DNA of 64,000 bases, from contig NZ_PYGC01000005.1 of assembly GCF_003014495.1 (NCBI RefSeq), positions 1-64,000 on the forward strand. The letters run 5' to 3'. Position 1 is the first letter of the stretch; each line of letters begins with the position of its first letter. The notes below the pieces were generated by a model. It did not search any database, was not told the origin of the DNA, and worked only from the letters and a program-made list of their open reading frames with translations. The DNA is from Prolixibacter denitrificans (lineage in GTDB: Bacteria > Bacteroidota > Bacteroidia > Bacteroidales > Prolixibacteraceae). A program made the position numbers and the translations under genes. Below, piece after piece: positions 25,752 to 34,604 of this stretch.

Positions 25752-25997
25752 ATGAAAAATCCAATTGTATCCGTTGTTCTATTTGCCATCGTAGGCTTGA
25801 TACTAGGCTACCTGATTTTTGGACGTATTTCAGGGGAATATGTCGACATCAGCACCATATTCCACGGTTCATCAGGTGCGCTGGAGTCATTTGGCCGCAA
25901 ACTGGCCGGCATTACCAAAATGCGCCAGAACATCCTCATATCGGGTGGCGTTGGAGCCGTTGTCGGATACATCGTTTACCTGATTCGCAAGAAGTAA
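25752..25997 (+). CDS. Small two-segment membrane protein
   Basis: 81 residues from ATG at 25752. It has two predicted membrane helices, at about 5-25 (VSVVLFAIVGLILGYLIFG) and 58-78 (ILISGGVGAVVGYIVYLI), with a Gly/Ser-containing polar loop between and a basic C-terminus (RKK). A TATCTTCG box at 25714-25721 could be its own -7 element. I do not recognise a family. A position 54 bases past the response-regulator stop allows either a shared or a separate transcript. Confidence 0.7.
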   Translation: MKNPIVSVVLFAIVGLILGYLIFGRISGEYVDISTIFHGSSGALESFGRKLAGITKMRQNILISGGVGAVVGYIVYLIRKK

Positions 25998-26028
25998 ATT
26001 TGCTGACAGCCGTTGGCAAAAAATAAAT

Positions 26029-26805
26029 TTACCAACCGCCCTGAAGTCCTTCCTTCAGGGCTTTTTGATATTGTTCCAGATTGAATTTGTACAAATACGG
26101 CGCTTTATGTGCACCACCTTTACGCCGCTCATCCAATCTGTCGAGGATGCCGTAAGCCAGCATTTTTCGCTGAAAGTTTCTCCGGTCGAGCGTTTTGCCC
26201 AGGATGGTTTCATACAACTTTTGTAGCTCCGGCATCGTAAATTTTTCCGGAAGAAGATTATATCCGATAGGCAGAAAATTCAATTGCCGCCGCATAGTTT
26301 CCAGGGCAGCACCAATAATTTTATTGTGGTCGAGTATCAATTCTCCGACGTTATCCAGGTCGAACCATTCACAAGCTTCACTGTCCCATCCTTCTGCAGG
26401 AATAGCCTTTTCATAGTCGACCAACGCATAAAACCCAACGGAAATAAATCGCTTTGTCAGCCAGTTATTCTCCTCAACCACGATTCCTTCACTACGCATC
26501 AGCTCTAAAAACTTCTCGGTATTGGAGCGATGAATGTCGCTAAACACATGAAACTGGCGCAGAAAGATATCATTCAGTCCCGTTCGTTCATTCAATACAC
26601 GGTCGGCAGCTTCTTCCATGGTTTCTTCTTTTAAAACGAAACCTCCGGGCAATGCCCACCGATCGTCATGACGGATTTTCAACAGGAGAACTTTCAACTG
26701 GTTGGCATGAAATCCAAAAATGACACAATCGAGTGAAATATGCGCCATGAAGTGCTCATCTCCCCGATTGATAAACTCGTGCATCTCCTGTTTTTGCTCC
26801 ATCAT
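26029..26805 (-). CDS. Nudix-domain transcriptional regulator (NrtR/AraR-like)
   Basis: 258 residues. A Nudix domain (about 20-150) is followed by a winged-helix region (about 165-240: MPELQKLYETILGKTLDRRNFQRKMLAYGILDRLDERRKG). The Nudix box starts at GGFVLKEETMEEAADR, but the catalytic REUxEE core reads RVLNER, so two metal-binding Glu positions are lost. In characterised NrtR and Bacteroides AraR proteins such a degenerate Nudix domain is a ligand-binding regulator rather than a hydrolase. The divergent neighbour is a GH3 beta-glucosidase, so sugar-responsive control of that gene is a reasonable inference. A perfect dyad at 26889-26902 in the shared upstream region is a candidate operator. 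The ligand is unknown. Confidence 0.88.
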   Translation of the reverse strand: MMEQKQEMHEFINRGDEHFMAHISLDCVIFGFHANQLKVLLLKIRHDDRWALPGGFVLKEETMEEAADRVLNERTGLNDIFLRQFHVFSDIHRSNTEKFLELMRSEGIVVEENNWLTKRFISVGFYALVDYEKAIPAEGWDSEACEWFDLDNVGELILDHNKIIGAALETMRRQLNFLPIGYNLLPEKFTMPELQKLYETILGKTLDRRNFQRKMLAYGILDRLDERRKGGAHKAPYLYKFNLEQYQKALKEGLQGGW

Positions 26806-26888
26806 GAAAATTTTACTGCAAATAAAATCAATTTTTGTTTCAGTTTCGAATGAAATTAAATATCATTGTGTCAGAAAAACACATTGGT

Positions 26889-26902
26889 AAATGTAGACAT
26901 TT
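26889..26902. promoter_or_regulatory. Candidate operator palindrome
   Basis: AAATGTAGACATTT is a perfect 6-2-6 dyad between the divergent regulator gene and the GH3 gene. An imperfect dyad (CATTGTGT, ACACATTG) lies next to it at about 26863-26886. Assignment to the Nudix-type regulator is an inference from position. Confidence 0.45.
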
Positions 26903-27074
26903 TCTTAATCACGAAAAAGTCCGTATTTTAAACAAAGCTAACCAACAGATATACAACCAACCGGAAAGCTTTATCTCGAAATACAAATTTGGTGTTCTAC
27001 TGAGAGATTGGTAAAAATAAAACGACCTGCAGAAGCTTGTTAAAAACAATAGAACCAGATTTAATTACGAACCT

Positions 27075-29534
27075 ATGAAACAATTTCACAAACATTTGCT
27101 CCTGGGAGCATTATTCTTGATGTTCTCATCACACTGGGCAACAGCCCAGAAACCGAAGTTGGGTGAAGCCTCGATTTCGAAGGTAATTTCGGCCATGACA
27201 CTGCAACAAAAAGCCGAATTAGTCATTGGTACCGGAATGCATTTCGAAATTCCCGATTCCATCAAAGACAAACTACCCGGAGGAGGCGCCAATTCACCTT
27301 TTTTCCAGGCTCCTGATACAACACTGGGAAAGGCCTACAATGAAATGCTGGAGAAACTGCAGAAGATAGTTCCCGGTGCTGCCGGACATACAGCCATGTT
27401 CCCCGAGTTCAATATTTCAACGATGGTATTGACCGACGGCCCTGCCGGGCTGCGCATTCAGCCAAAGCGAAAGGGAACCGATCAAACTTATTATTGTACC
27501 GCTTTCCCAATTGCAACATTACTGGCATCAACCTGGGATAAAGACCTGGTGACCAAAGTTGGTGAAGCCATGGGTAACGAGGTATTAGAATACGGTTCAG
27601 ACGTGCTGTTGGCACCCGGAATGAACATTCAACGTAACCCGCTGTGTGGCCGCAACTTTGAATATTACTCGGAAGATCCGTTTGTGACCGGACAAATGGC
27701 AGCTGCTATGGTGAAGGGTATCCAGTCGGAAGGCGTGGGAACTTCCATCAAGCACTTTGTGGCCAACAACCAGGAAACCAACCGTCTTTCAGTAAATACT
27801 ATTGTCAGCGAGCGGGCACTTCGCGAAATCTATCTCGAAGGATTCCGGATTGCCGTAGAAGAAGCCAATCCATGGACAGTGATGTCATCATACAACAAAG
27901 TGAACGGAACGTATACTTCCGAAAGTGGTGACCTGTTGACCAAAATCCTGCGTGACGATTGGGGATTCAAAGGTTATGTAATGACTGACTGGACCGGAGG
28001 AAGCGATGTGATTGCTCAAATGGAAGCTGGCAACGATTTGATTATGCCGGGAAATACCAAACAGATTCATGAAATTATCAACGCTGTAAAATCAGGAAAA
28101 CTGGACGAAAAAATACTCGACAGGAACATTGCCCGCATCCTGAAAGTGTTGATGATGTCTCCCGATTACAAAGGATTTCATCATACCGACAAGCCCGACC
28201 TGAAAGCACACGCTGCCATCACCCGCCGGGCTGCTACCGACGGAATGGTACTGTTGAAAAACAATAATTCTGCACTTCCTTTTGCAGAGAACATTAAGGA
28301 TGTAGCAGCTTTTGGAAACACATCCTATGAAATGATTACCGGTGGAACCGGAAGTGGCGATGTAAACGAAGCATATACCATTTCTCTGACCGATGGTCTG
28401 AAAAATGATGGTTACACAACCGATGCATCCCTGAAAGGTACTTACGAATCTTACATCAAGGACGAAAGAGCTCATCAGCCCAAACCGAAGAACATTCTGG
28501 CTGCCATGATGGGTGCCAGGATGCCGGTTACTGAAATGAATGTAACGCCGGAACTGGCAAAAGAGATGGCTGCCAAAACCGATGTGGCTTTGATTACCAT
28601 TGGACGTAACTCAGGCGAAGGTGGTGACCGCGAAGCAGCTCCCGGCGATTTCGATCTGACGAAAACCGAAAAGGCGATGATTCAGAATGTAACCGATGCT
28701 TATCACGCAGCCGGTAAAAAGGCCATTGTCATTCTGAATATTGGTGGCGTAATCGAAACAGCCAGCTGGCGCGATATTCCGGATGCTATTCTGCTGGCAT
28801 GGCAACCTGGTCAGGAGTCGGGTAACTCCATTGCCGACGTATTGAGCGGAAAAGCCAATCCGTCCGGAAAACTCGCTGTTACTTTCCCAATGAAGTATTC
28901 CGATGTTCCCTCATCTGACAATTTCCCCGGACATGCTGTGAAAACTGACAAGCCAATGGACGACAAAGCGGATGGCTCCGGTTTCTCTTTCATGCGCCGC
29001 GTGCCGTGGGAAGTAACGTACCACGATGGTATTTATGTAGGCTATCGTTACTACGATGCATTCAATGTAAAACCGGCTTATGAGTTCGGTTATGGATTAT
29101 CGTACACAACGTTCGAATACAGCAACCTGAAACTGAGCTCTGACAAATTCGATGGCTCGCTGACCATTACCATGAATGTGAAAAATACCGGAAAAGTAGC
29201 CGGACAGGAAGCCGTTCAGCTTTATGTAAGTGCTCCGAAAGGTTCCATCAACAAGCCGGTTAAGGAATTGAAGGATTTTGGTAAAACGAAATCGCTGAAA
29301 CCGGGCGAATCGCAGACACTCACCTTCAAACTCAGCCCAAGAAGCCTGGCATCATTCCACACCGATTCGTCGGAATGGATTGCCGATGCCGGAACGTATA
29401 AAGTAGAAGTTGGTGCTTCGTCGCGGGATATTCGTTTGAACGGAACCTTCGACCTTGACAAGGAACTGATGGTGAAAAAGGTGAACAAAGCATTAGCTCC
29501 GGCAGCACCTGTTAAGGAGATTCAACCCAAGTAA
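27075..29534 (+). CDS. Glycoside hydrolase family 3 beta-glucosidase
   Basis: 819 residues with a signal peptide (LLLGALFLMFSSHWATAQ), so exported to the periplasm or surface. The GH3 N-terminal barrel includes LTDGPAGLR and GTSIKHFVANNQE. The predicted nucleophile is Asp305 in GYVMTDWTGGSD. The GH3 C-terminal domain (ATDGMVLLKNNNSALPF, NIGGVIETASWRDIPDAILLAWQPGQESGNSIADVL) is followed by a fibronectin-III-like domain (EYSNLKLSSDKFDGSLTI, VKNTGKVAGQEAVQLYV). It is complete. It should release terminal beta-linked glucose or a related sugar; the precise substrate is open. It is divergent from the Nudix-type regulator and ends at a strong terminator. Confidence 0.95.
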   Translation: MKQFHKHLLLGALFLMFSSHWATAQKPKLGEASISKVISAMTLQQKAELVIGTGMHFEIPDSIKDKLPGGGANSPFFQAPDTTLGKAYNEMLEKLQKIVPGAAGHTAMFPEFNISTMVLTDGPAGLRIQPKRKGTDQTYYCTAFPIATLLASTWDKDLVTKVGEAMGNEVLEYGSDVLLAPGMNIQRNPLCGRNFEYYSEDPFVTGQMAAAMVKGIQSEGVGTSIKHFVANNQETNRLSVNTIVSERALREIYLEGFRIAVEEANPWTVMSSYNKVNGTYTSESGDLLTKILRDDWGFKGYVMTDWTGGSDVIAQMEAGNDLIMPGNTKQIHEIINAVKSGKLDEKILDRNIARILKVLMMSPDYKGFHHTDKPDLKAHAAITRRAATDGMVLLKNNNSALPFAENIKDVAAFGNTSYEMITGGTGSGDVNEAYTISLTDGLKNDGYTTDASLKGTYESYIKDERAHQPKPKNILAAMMGARMPVTEMNVTPELAKEMAAKTDVALITIGRNSGEGGDREAAPGDFDLTKTEKAMIQNVTDAYHAAGKKAIVILNIGGVIETASWRDIPDAILLAWQPGQESGNSIADVLSGKANPSGKLAVTFPMKYSDVPSSDNFPGHAVKTDKPMDDKADGSGFSFMRRVPWEVTYHDGIYVGYRYYDAFNVKPAYEFGYGLSYTTFEYSNLKLSSDKFDGSLTITMNVKNTGKVAGQEAVQLYVSAPKGSINKPVKELKDFGKTKSLKPGESQTLTFKLSPRSLASFHTDSSEWIADAGTYKVEVGASSRDIRLNGTFDLDKELMVKKVNKALAPAAPVKEIQPK

Positions 29535-29560
29535 ATTTTAGGTAAAGCGATTAGTAATAA

Positions 29561-29604
29561 AAAGGTGTTTCCCTGCGTATCTCTTGCCAGGGAATACCTT
29601 TTCT
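29561..29604 (+). terminator. Rho-independent terminator of the GH3 gene
   Basis: AAAGGTGTTTCCCTG pairs with CAGGGAATACCTTTT with one mismatch around a short loop. The T-rich 3' side completes it. Confidence 0.8.
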
Positions 29605-29721
29605 CCAAATGCTTAAAGAGAAGATTTTTGATTTTCATGGATTAACAAATACAAGGAAGAAGTTTTAGACAACTAGATTTTTTCACTTTTTGATTGACTG
29701 TTAATTTACATTTGAAGTGTA

Positions 29722-29752
29722 AAAAAAGCGCCTCTGAGCAGGGCGCTTTTTT
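29722..29752 (-). terminator. Bidirectional terminator
   Basis: AAAAAAGCGCC and GGGCGCTTTTTT form a symmetrical hairpin that could act on both strands. It lies 24 bases past the minus-strand aldo/keto reductase stop. Confidence 0.85.
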
Positions 29753-29775
29753 CATTTGTATGATTATATGTGTTC

Positions 29776-30717
29776 TTAATCAAGATTCTCCCGGATGGCT
29801 TTGTTGATTTTCTGCAAATCATCTAAGGTCAGAGTGAAACTGCAGGCTTCTGCATTCTCACGAGCTTGCTTGTCACTCTTCGCTCCCACCAAAACCGAAG
29901 TAATTCCCAACTGACTAAATGTCCAGTTGATGGCCACCTGTGCAACGGTTTTATTATGCTCCCGGGCAACTGATTTCAATACCTTGATGACTTTTTGCAC
30001 TTTCGACCATTCCGGTTCGTGGTAGTAGTTATAAAATTTGTCCCGGAAATCACCTTCTTTGAAAGTAGGAATCTCCTTAAACTTTCCGGTCAGTAGTCCA
30101 CCAGCCAGTGTTCCGTACGAAATAATTCCCAATCCGTTTTCCTGGCAATAGGAAACCACATCTTTCTCGATGCTTCTCTCTAATATAGAGTACTGAGGCT
30201 GCAGGCTAACCAGCGGAGTAATTTTTCTGACCTCATCCATCTGCTCAGGCGTAAAGTTGGAAACACCCAAATAACGGAATTTACCCGCTTTCTTGATTTT
30301 CTCAATCGCCTCCAGCGTATCTTCAATCGGGGTATCGGGATCAGGCCAGTGAAGTTGGTACAAATCGATGTAGTCGGTATTCAGGCGACGAAGCGAATCG
30401 TCGATCTCTTTCATCACCGATTCCGGCTTCAGATTTTTGATGAAATCATCTTTTGTCCGAACGATTCCGCATTTGGTCGCCACAACCACCTGGTCGCGAT
30501 AGCCTTTAATGGCTTTTCCAACCACTTCTTCTGCGTGACCGGCTCCATACGCGGGAGCTGTGTCAATCAAATTAATTCCCGCATCTATTCCGGCCCGAAG
30601 CGCATAAATCGATTCACTGTCATCGACATGGCCGAAAAAATCGTTTCCCATGGCCCATGTTCCCAGCCCAACGGCAGTAACACTCAAGTCCGTGTTATGG
30701 ATTCTTCGTATGAACAT
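29776..30717 (-). CDS. Aldo/keto reductase
   Basis: 313 residues, a complete (beta/alpha)8 NADPH-dependent oxidoreductase acting on aldehydes, ketones or sugars. Catalytic elements visible are Asp and Tyr in INLIDTAPAYGAGHAEEVVG (about 48-67), Lys in VVVATKCGI, and His in YQLHWPDPDTPIEDTL. The cofactor-binding C-terminal part has SVLVGAKSDKQARENAEA. It looks like the AKR12/13-type group often annotated as putative sugar or voltage-channel beta-subunit-like reductases. The substrate cannot be deduced. It is monocistronic, with a terminator directly downstream. Confidence 0.95.
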   Translation of the reverse strand: MFIRRIHNTDLSVTAVGLGTWAMGNDFFGHVDDSESIYALRAGIDAGINLIDTAPAYGAGHAEEVVGKAIKGYRDQVVVATKCGIVRTKDDFIKNLKPESVMKEIDDSLRRLNTDYIDLYQLHWPDPDTPIEDTLEAIEKIKKAGKFRYLGVSNFTPEQMDEVRKITPLVSLQPQYSILERSIEKDVVSYCQENGLGIISYGTLAGGLLTGKFKEIPTFKEGDFRDKFYNYYHEPEWSKVQKVIKVLKSVAREHNKTVAQVAINWTFSQLGITSVLVGAKSDKQARENAEACSFTLTLDDLQKINKAIRENLD

Positions 30718-31090
30718 AATAACATTTTAATTTTTTCCACTGCATCGTGCACACAAACAATGGATCAGCTTAATTTGCATGCGCTGCAACGTAATATGAA
30801 GTTTCAATTTAAGCTAAACTCAGAACGTATAACTAAAGTCAACGGTTCAGCCGCAATGGCAAAGAAGTCAGGACGAAGGTCCGGACAAAAGGAAATCAGG
30901 TTGTTGGTTGCACTTTTCACCCAAAAGGCGATTAAAGATAAAAAGTCGTGGCGTTCCTCCCAAAAGAATTCCGGTTCAAACCCGGAAAAATGGTTTTCGG
31001 AAGCGTTATCTTTATGGAAGCATAAAGTTAATTAACCTAAGGCCATTACAAAACGGTCTGTTGAATTCAAACCACTAAATAACTGAACCG
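30718..31090. other. Divergent intergenic region, with a doubtful small basic ORF at 30796-31035
   Basis: This space separates the aldo/keto reductase from the plus-strand propeller gene. A 79-codon plus-strand frame from ATG 30796 would give a Lys/Arg/Ser-rich basic protein (MAKKSGRRSGQKEIRLLVAL segment). A candidate -7 box TATCTTTA (31007-31014) for the next gene lies inside it, and its composition is poor, so I leave it as unconfirmed. Confidence 0.3.
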
Positions 31091-32056
31091 ATGAAAAAAA
31101 TGCTTCTTCTCCTCGTCCTGTTGACTGGAATTAGTATCACGGGACACACGCAGGACTCATCGCAGGAAATCGTTCCTTTTATGCCGGAATTAATGAATCG
31201 TTTTCCCAATGTGCGCGATGTAGCCATATCTCCCGACGGCTCCGAAATCTATTTCTCTGTTTCTTCCTTCCGGAAAGAATTCTACGCCATCGTTGTCATT
31301 AAAAGAAATGGTGACGAGTGGAGCGAACCCGTCGTTGCTCCGTTCTCAGGTCAGTACAACGATTTGGAGCCAGCCATTTCACCCGATGGATTAAAGCTCT
31401 TTTTCGCCTCTCAACGCCCACTGAATGACACCATCAACGAGCCTAAGGACTGGGACATCTGGTACGTCGAACGAAAAAGTGCGGATGCTGAATGGTCGGC
31501 ACCAATCAATCCGGGTGCGCCCCTCAATTCCGACGGAAACGAATTTTACCCTTCGGTAACGAACAAGGGCGATGTATATTTTACAACCACACCGAACGAA
31601 AATACCGACAAGGAAGATATTTTTGTCAGTCGTTACAGCAAGAAAGGCTTTTCCCAGCCCGTTGCACTTCCGGCCGAAGTAAACACTGATGGTTACGAAT
31701 TCAACGCGTTCATCGCACCCGACGAATCCTACCTGATTTTTTCATCGTTCGGACGGAAAGATGGCAACGGCGGTGGTGATCTGTATATCGCTTTCCGCGG
31801 AAGCGATGGAAAATGGCAGACTGCACAAAACATGGGGCCAGAAATTAACAGCGAACAACTCGATTATTGTCCGTTTGTTGATGTTCCAACGCAAACCTTA
31901 TACTTTACCAGTGAAAGCAGCAACGTCCGAAAATATTTCGACCGGCCGCAAACACTGGAAGCGCTTGAAGACGAGTTTTATCAGTTCGAAAACGGATTGA
32001 GCCGGATTTACCAAATGCCATTTTCGCCGGAAGATTACCAAACAAAAACCGAGTAA
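31091..32056 (+). CDS. Exported TolB-like beta-propeller protein (PD40 repeats)
   Basis: 321 residues with signal peptide (MLLLLVLLTGISITGHTQ). Repeats of the WD40-like PD40 type are visible: VRDVAISPDGSEIYFSVSS, DLEPAISPDGLKLFFAS, DGNEFYPSVTNKGDVYFTT, EFNAFIAPDESYLIFSS and QLDYCPFVDVPTQTLYFTS. Together they predict a five- to six-bladed propeller in the periplasm. Such proteins usually bind other proteins or ligands; no catalytic residue is evident. The downstream HAD and CAT-like genes are 63 bases further on and may share the transcript. Confidence 0.88.
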   Translation: MKKMLLLLVLLTGISITGHTQDSSQEIVPFMPELMNRFPNVRDVAISPDGSEIYFSVSSFRKEFYAIVVIKRNGDEWSEPVVAPFSGQYNDLEPAISPDGLKLFFASQRPLNDTINEPKDWDIWYVERKSADAEWSAPINPGAPLNSDGNEFYPSVTNKGDVYFTTTPNENTDKEDIFVSRYSKKGFSQPVALPAEVNTDGYEFNAFIAPDESYLIFSSFGRKDGNGGGDLYIAFRGSDGKWQTAQNMGPEINSEQLDYCPFVDVPTQTLYFTSESSNVRKYFDRPQTLEALEDEFYQFENGLSRIYQMPFSPEDYQTKTE

Positions 32057-32119
32057 AAAAGGTATAAATTGAAAACCGCGGGACTGTTATTAAAATCCCG
32101 ACAGGAATGAAACTTAGAA

Positions 32120-32818
32120 ATGAAAAACATTAAAGTAATTGCCTTTGACGGCGACGACACCCTTTGGGTGAATGAACCGTATTACCAGGAAACAGAAACA
32201 CAATTTTGCAACTTACTAACGGCTTACCTTCCCGAAGAGGAAATTCGAAAAGTCCTCTTCCAGACCGAAATAGAGAACCTCTCGCTTTATGGTTACGGAG
32301 CCAAAGGTTTTACCCTTTCGATGATGGAAACGGCTCTGAAAATATCGGAAAACCGATTGGAACCAGCCGTTCTGCAAGAAATCATCCGCTTGGGAAAAAC
32401 ACTGCTCGATAAGCCAATCGAACTGCTCGACGGCGTTCAGTCCGTTCTTGCCTCGCTTCAAAACCGATACGAACTCGTATTGGCCACCAAAGGCGATTTG
32501 CTCGACCAGGAACGAAAACTGTTCAAATCGGGTTTAAACCCGTTTTTTCACCACATCGAAATCATGAGCAATAAGAAAGAAGACGACTACGAAAAGTTGC
32601 TTCACCATCTCGATATAGAACCGGAAGAGTTTTTGATGGTAGGCAATTCGCTGCCTTCCGATATCATTCCGGTCGTCAAACTCGGCGGATTTGGAATCCA
32701 CGTGCCTTATCACACGACCTGGCAACACGAGGAGGTTGCCAGGCACAACCTGGATACAAAATACTACCGTGAAATCGAAGAACTCAGTGAAATCCCGGAA
32801 CTTTTAAGCCATGAATAA
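32120..32818 (+). CDS. HAD-superfamily hydrolase
   Basis: 232 residues. Motif I is IAFDGDDTLW at about 5-14, containing the nucleophile Asp and acid/base Asp. Motif II is LVLATKGD (Thr), motif III the Lys in SNKKEDDYEKLL, and motif IV GNSLPSDIIPVVKLG. The cap is of helical (subclass I) type. It is expected to be a small-molecule phosphatase in the cytoplasm. Its last eight bases overlap the start of the CAT-like gene, indicating translational coupling. The substrate is unknown. Confidence 0.93.
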   Translation: MKNIKVIAFDGDDTLWVNEPYYQETETQFCNLLTAYLPEEEIRKVLFQTEIENLSLYGYGAKGFTLSMMETALKISENRLEPAVLQEIIRLGKTLLDKPIELLDGVQSVLASLQNRYELVLATKGDLLDQERKLFKSGLNPFFHHIEIMSNKKEDDYEKLLHHLDIEPEEFLMVGNSLPSDIIPVVKLGGFGIHVPYHTTWQHEEVARHNLDTKYYREIEELSEIPELLSHE

Positions 32819-33437
32819 AATTGATCTTTCCACCTGGAACCGGCGCGAACATTTCGCCTTTTTCAGTCAGTTCGACGAGCCTTTTTTCAGCATCGTTAGC
32901 GAAGTAGATTGCACTGTTGCCTACCGGAAAGCGAAAGAGCACGGCATTCCATTTTTCATCTGGTATCTCTACCAATCGCTGCAAGCTGTCAACCTGACAG
33001 AGCCTTTCCGCTACCGGATTATCGATGATGAAGTGGTTGTTTTTGATGAAGTCCACGCCTCCTCAACCGTTGCCCGCGACGACCACACATTCGGCTTTAC
33101 TTTCATGCCCTACCGGGAAGATATGAAAGCCTTCGTTGCTGAAGCCTTACCCGAAATCGAACGGGTTCAACAACTGGAAGGACTTTGCTTTGACGAGCAA
33201 ACCAGTCGTACCGATGTCATTCACTATTCGTCGATACCATGGATCAACTTTACGGCATTAACCCACGCCCGTCACAATGCGCGAAAAGATTCTGTTCCGA
33301 AAATCTCATTCGGACAGTACCGCGAAAAAGAAGGAAAACTGATGATGCCGGTATCGATATCCGTACACCATGGACTCATGGACGGATATCACGTTGGACA
33401 GTTTTTGGCGAAATTTCAGGAACTACTTGAATCATAG
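32811..33437 (+). CDS. Chloramphenicol acetyltransferase-like (CatA fold) acyltransferase
   Basis: 208 residues, complete for the trimeric CAT family. The C-terminal catalytic signature SISVHHGLMDGYHVGQFL supplies the active His (HHxxxDG). The substrate-side segments (FFSIVSEVDCTVAYRKAKE; SSIPWINFTALTHARHN) match the family. Chromosomal Bacteroidota members are widespread and need not confer chloramphenicol resistance. The natural acceptor is not known. It is coupled to the HAD phosphatase gene upstream, which hints at a shared small-molecule pathway. Confidence 0.88.
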   Translation: MNKIDLSTWNRREHFAFFSQFDEPFFSIVSEVDCTVAYRKAKEHGIPFFIWYLYQSLQAVNLTEPFRYRIIDDEVVVFDEVHASSTVARDDHTFGFTFMPYREDMKAFVAEALPEIERVQQLEGLCFDEQTSRTDVIHYSSIPWINFTALTHARHNARKDSVPKISFGQYREKEGKLMMPVSISVHHGLMDGYHVGQFLAKFQELLES

Positions 33438-33550
33438 GAGATGGAAAATTACATATTACAAGGTGATACTGAACAAAGATTTCATTTTTCGGTTTTAATC
33501 CGAAAGCATCGAATCCCGATGCAGAATGACAGTATGTAACCTATAAACGA

Positions 33551-34486
33551 ATGACCATGCAAACCATTTTAGGCGCAGGAGGTGCCATTGGCATTGACCT
33601 CGCCAAAGAACTTCTGGCTTACACCGACAAAATCCGGTTGGTGAGCCGGAACCCGGTAAGAGTAAATGCCGGAGACGAGCTTTTCCCGGCCGATTTGACC
33701 AAAGCCGAAAGCATCGATGAAGCAGTAAAAGGTTCCGACGTTGTTTACCTCGTAGTTGGATTTCCGTACGACATCAAAGTATGGCGTAAAGTATGGCCGC
33801 AAGTAATGACCGACGTGATTGCCGCCTGCAAGAAACATAATGCCAAACTGGTTTTCTTCGACAATGTTTACATGTACGATCGGGATGCGATTGGATTCAT
33901 GACCGAGGAAACACGCGTCCGCCCTACCAGTAAGAAAGGGGAGATTCGCCGCCAGATTGCCCAGCAATTACAAGATGAAATGGCTTCCGGTGAACTCACT
34001 GCCCTCATCGCACGTTCGGCCGATTTCCTTGGATTGACCAACAGTGTTCCCGTCGAGATGGTGTATAAAAACCTGGCCAAAGGCAAAAAGGCACAATGGC
34101 TGGCCGATGCCAACAAAGTGCATCAATATACATTCGTTCCCGATGCAGCCAAAGCGACCGCTATGCTGGGTAATGCCCCCGATGTATGGAACCAGGTGTG
34201 GCATTTGCCCACCGACCATTCACGGTTAACCGGAAAAGATTGGATCGGGCTTTTTGCCAAAGCGCTAAACACCGAGTCCAAGTTTACCGTCGTTCCCGGT
34301 TGGATGCTGGGAGTCATCGGACTTTTCATGCCCATCATGCGGGAGCTGAAAGAGATGAATTACCAGAATGATCGCGACTATGTTTTCGACAGTACAAAAT
34401 TCGAGCAACGTTTCGGCTTTACGCCAACCAAACCGGAAGATGCCGTAAAATATGTGGTCGGGAAATTAAAAGAGGCGGAAAGCTGA
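33551..34486 (+). CDS. NAD(P)-binding epimerase/dehydratase-like protein
   Basis: 311 residues. The Rossmann fold opens with QTILGAGGAIGIDLAKELL (GxGGxxG). Then come LVSRNP, a DL-type acidic segment FPADLTKAE, VVYLVVGFPYDIKVWRK and NVYMYD in place of a canonical YxxxK motif, where the Tyr is in VYMYDRDAIG. This suggests an atypical SDR (NAD(P)H-binding, sugar-epimerase-like) protein. Two ATGs six bases apart (33551, 33557) are both possible starts. The substrate is not deducible. It stands alone. Confidence 0.88.
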   Translation: MTMQTILGAGGAIGIDLAKELLAYTDKIRLVSRNPVRVNAGDELFPADLTKAESIDEAVKGSDVVYLVVGFPYDIKVWRKVWPQVMTDVIAACKKHNAKLVFFDNVYMYDRDAIGFMTEETRVRPTSKKGEIRRQIAQQLQDEMASGELTALIARSADFLGLTNSVPVEMVYKNLAKGKKAQWLADANKVHQYTFVPDAAKATAMLGNAPDVWNQVWHLPTDHSRLTGKDWIGLFAKALNTESKFTVVPGWMLGVIGLFMPIMRELKEMNYQNDRDYVFDSTKFEQRFGFTPTKPEDAVKYVVGKLKEAES

Positions 34487-34568
34487 GTTGGTATTTGAGG
34501 TATTGTTAACCTATCGTCATAAAGCCGGGCCGCTGACAAAACAATCGCCGCCACCTTGAAAAAATTCC

Positions 34569-34576
34569 TAAATTTG
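34569..34576 (+). promoter_or_regulatory. -7 box of the RpiB-family gene
   Basis: TAAATTTG matches TAnnTTTG exactly, 29 bases before the ATG at 34605. Confidence 0.55.
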
Positions 34577-34604
34577 CTCAGCTAAAAATTAAAAACACAC
34601 ACAA

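Noticed and set aside
26029-26805. Nudix hydrolase (ADP-ribose pyrophosphatase)
   Set aside because: The catalytic REUxEE core is missing and a winged-helix domain is present, so a regulator is the better reading.
30349-31035. 228-codon plus-strand ORF overlapping the aldo/keto reductase
   Set aside because: Most of it is antisense to a well-supported enzyme gene. Only the last 79 codons are free, and they overlap a candidate promoter. Kept only as a doubtful small ORF.
32811-33437. Acquired chloramphenicol resistance gene
   Set aside because: The gene is coupled to a HAD hydrolase in a core-like region, with base composition like its neighbours and no mobile element. CAT-like chromosomal proteins are common and mostly of unknown substrate.
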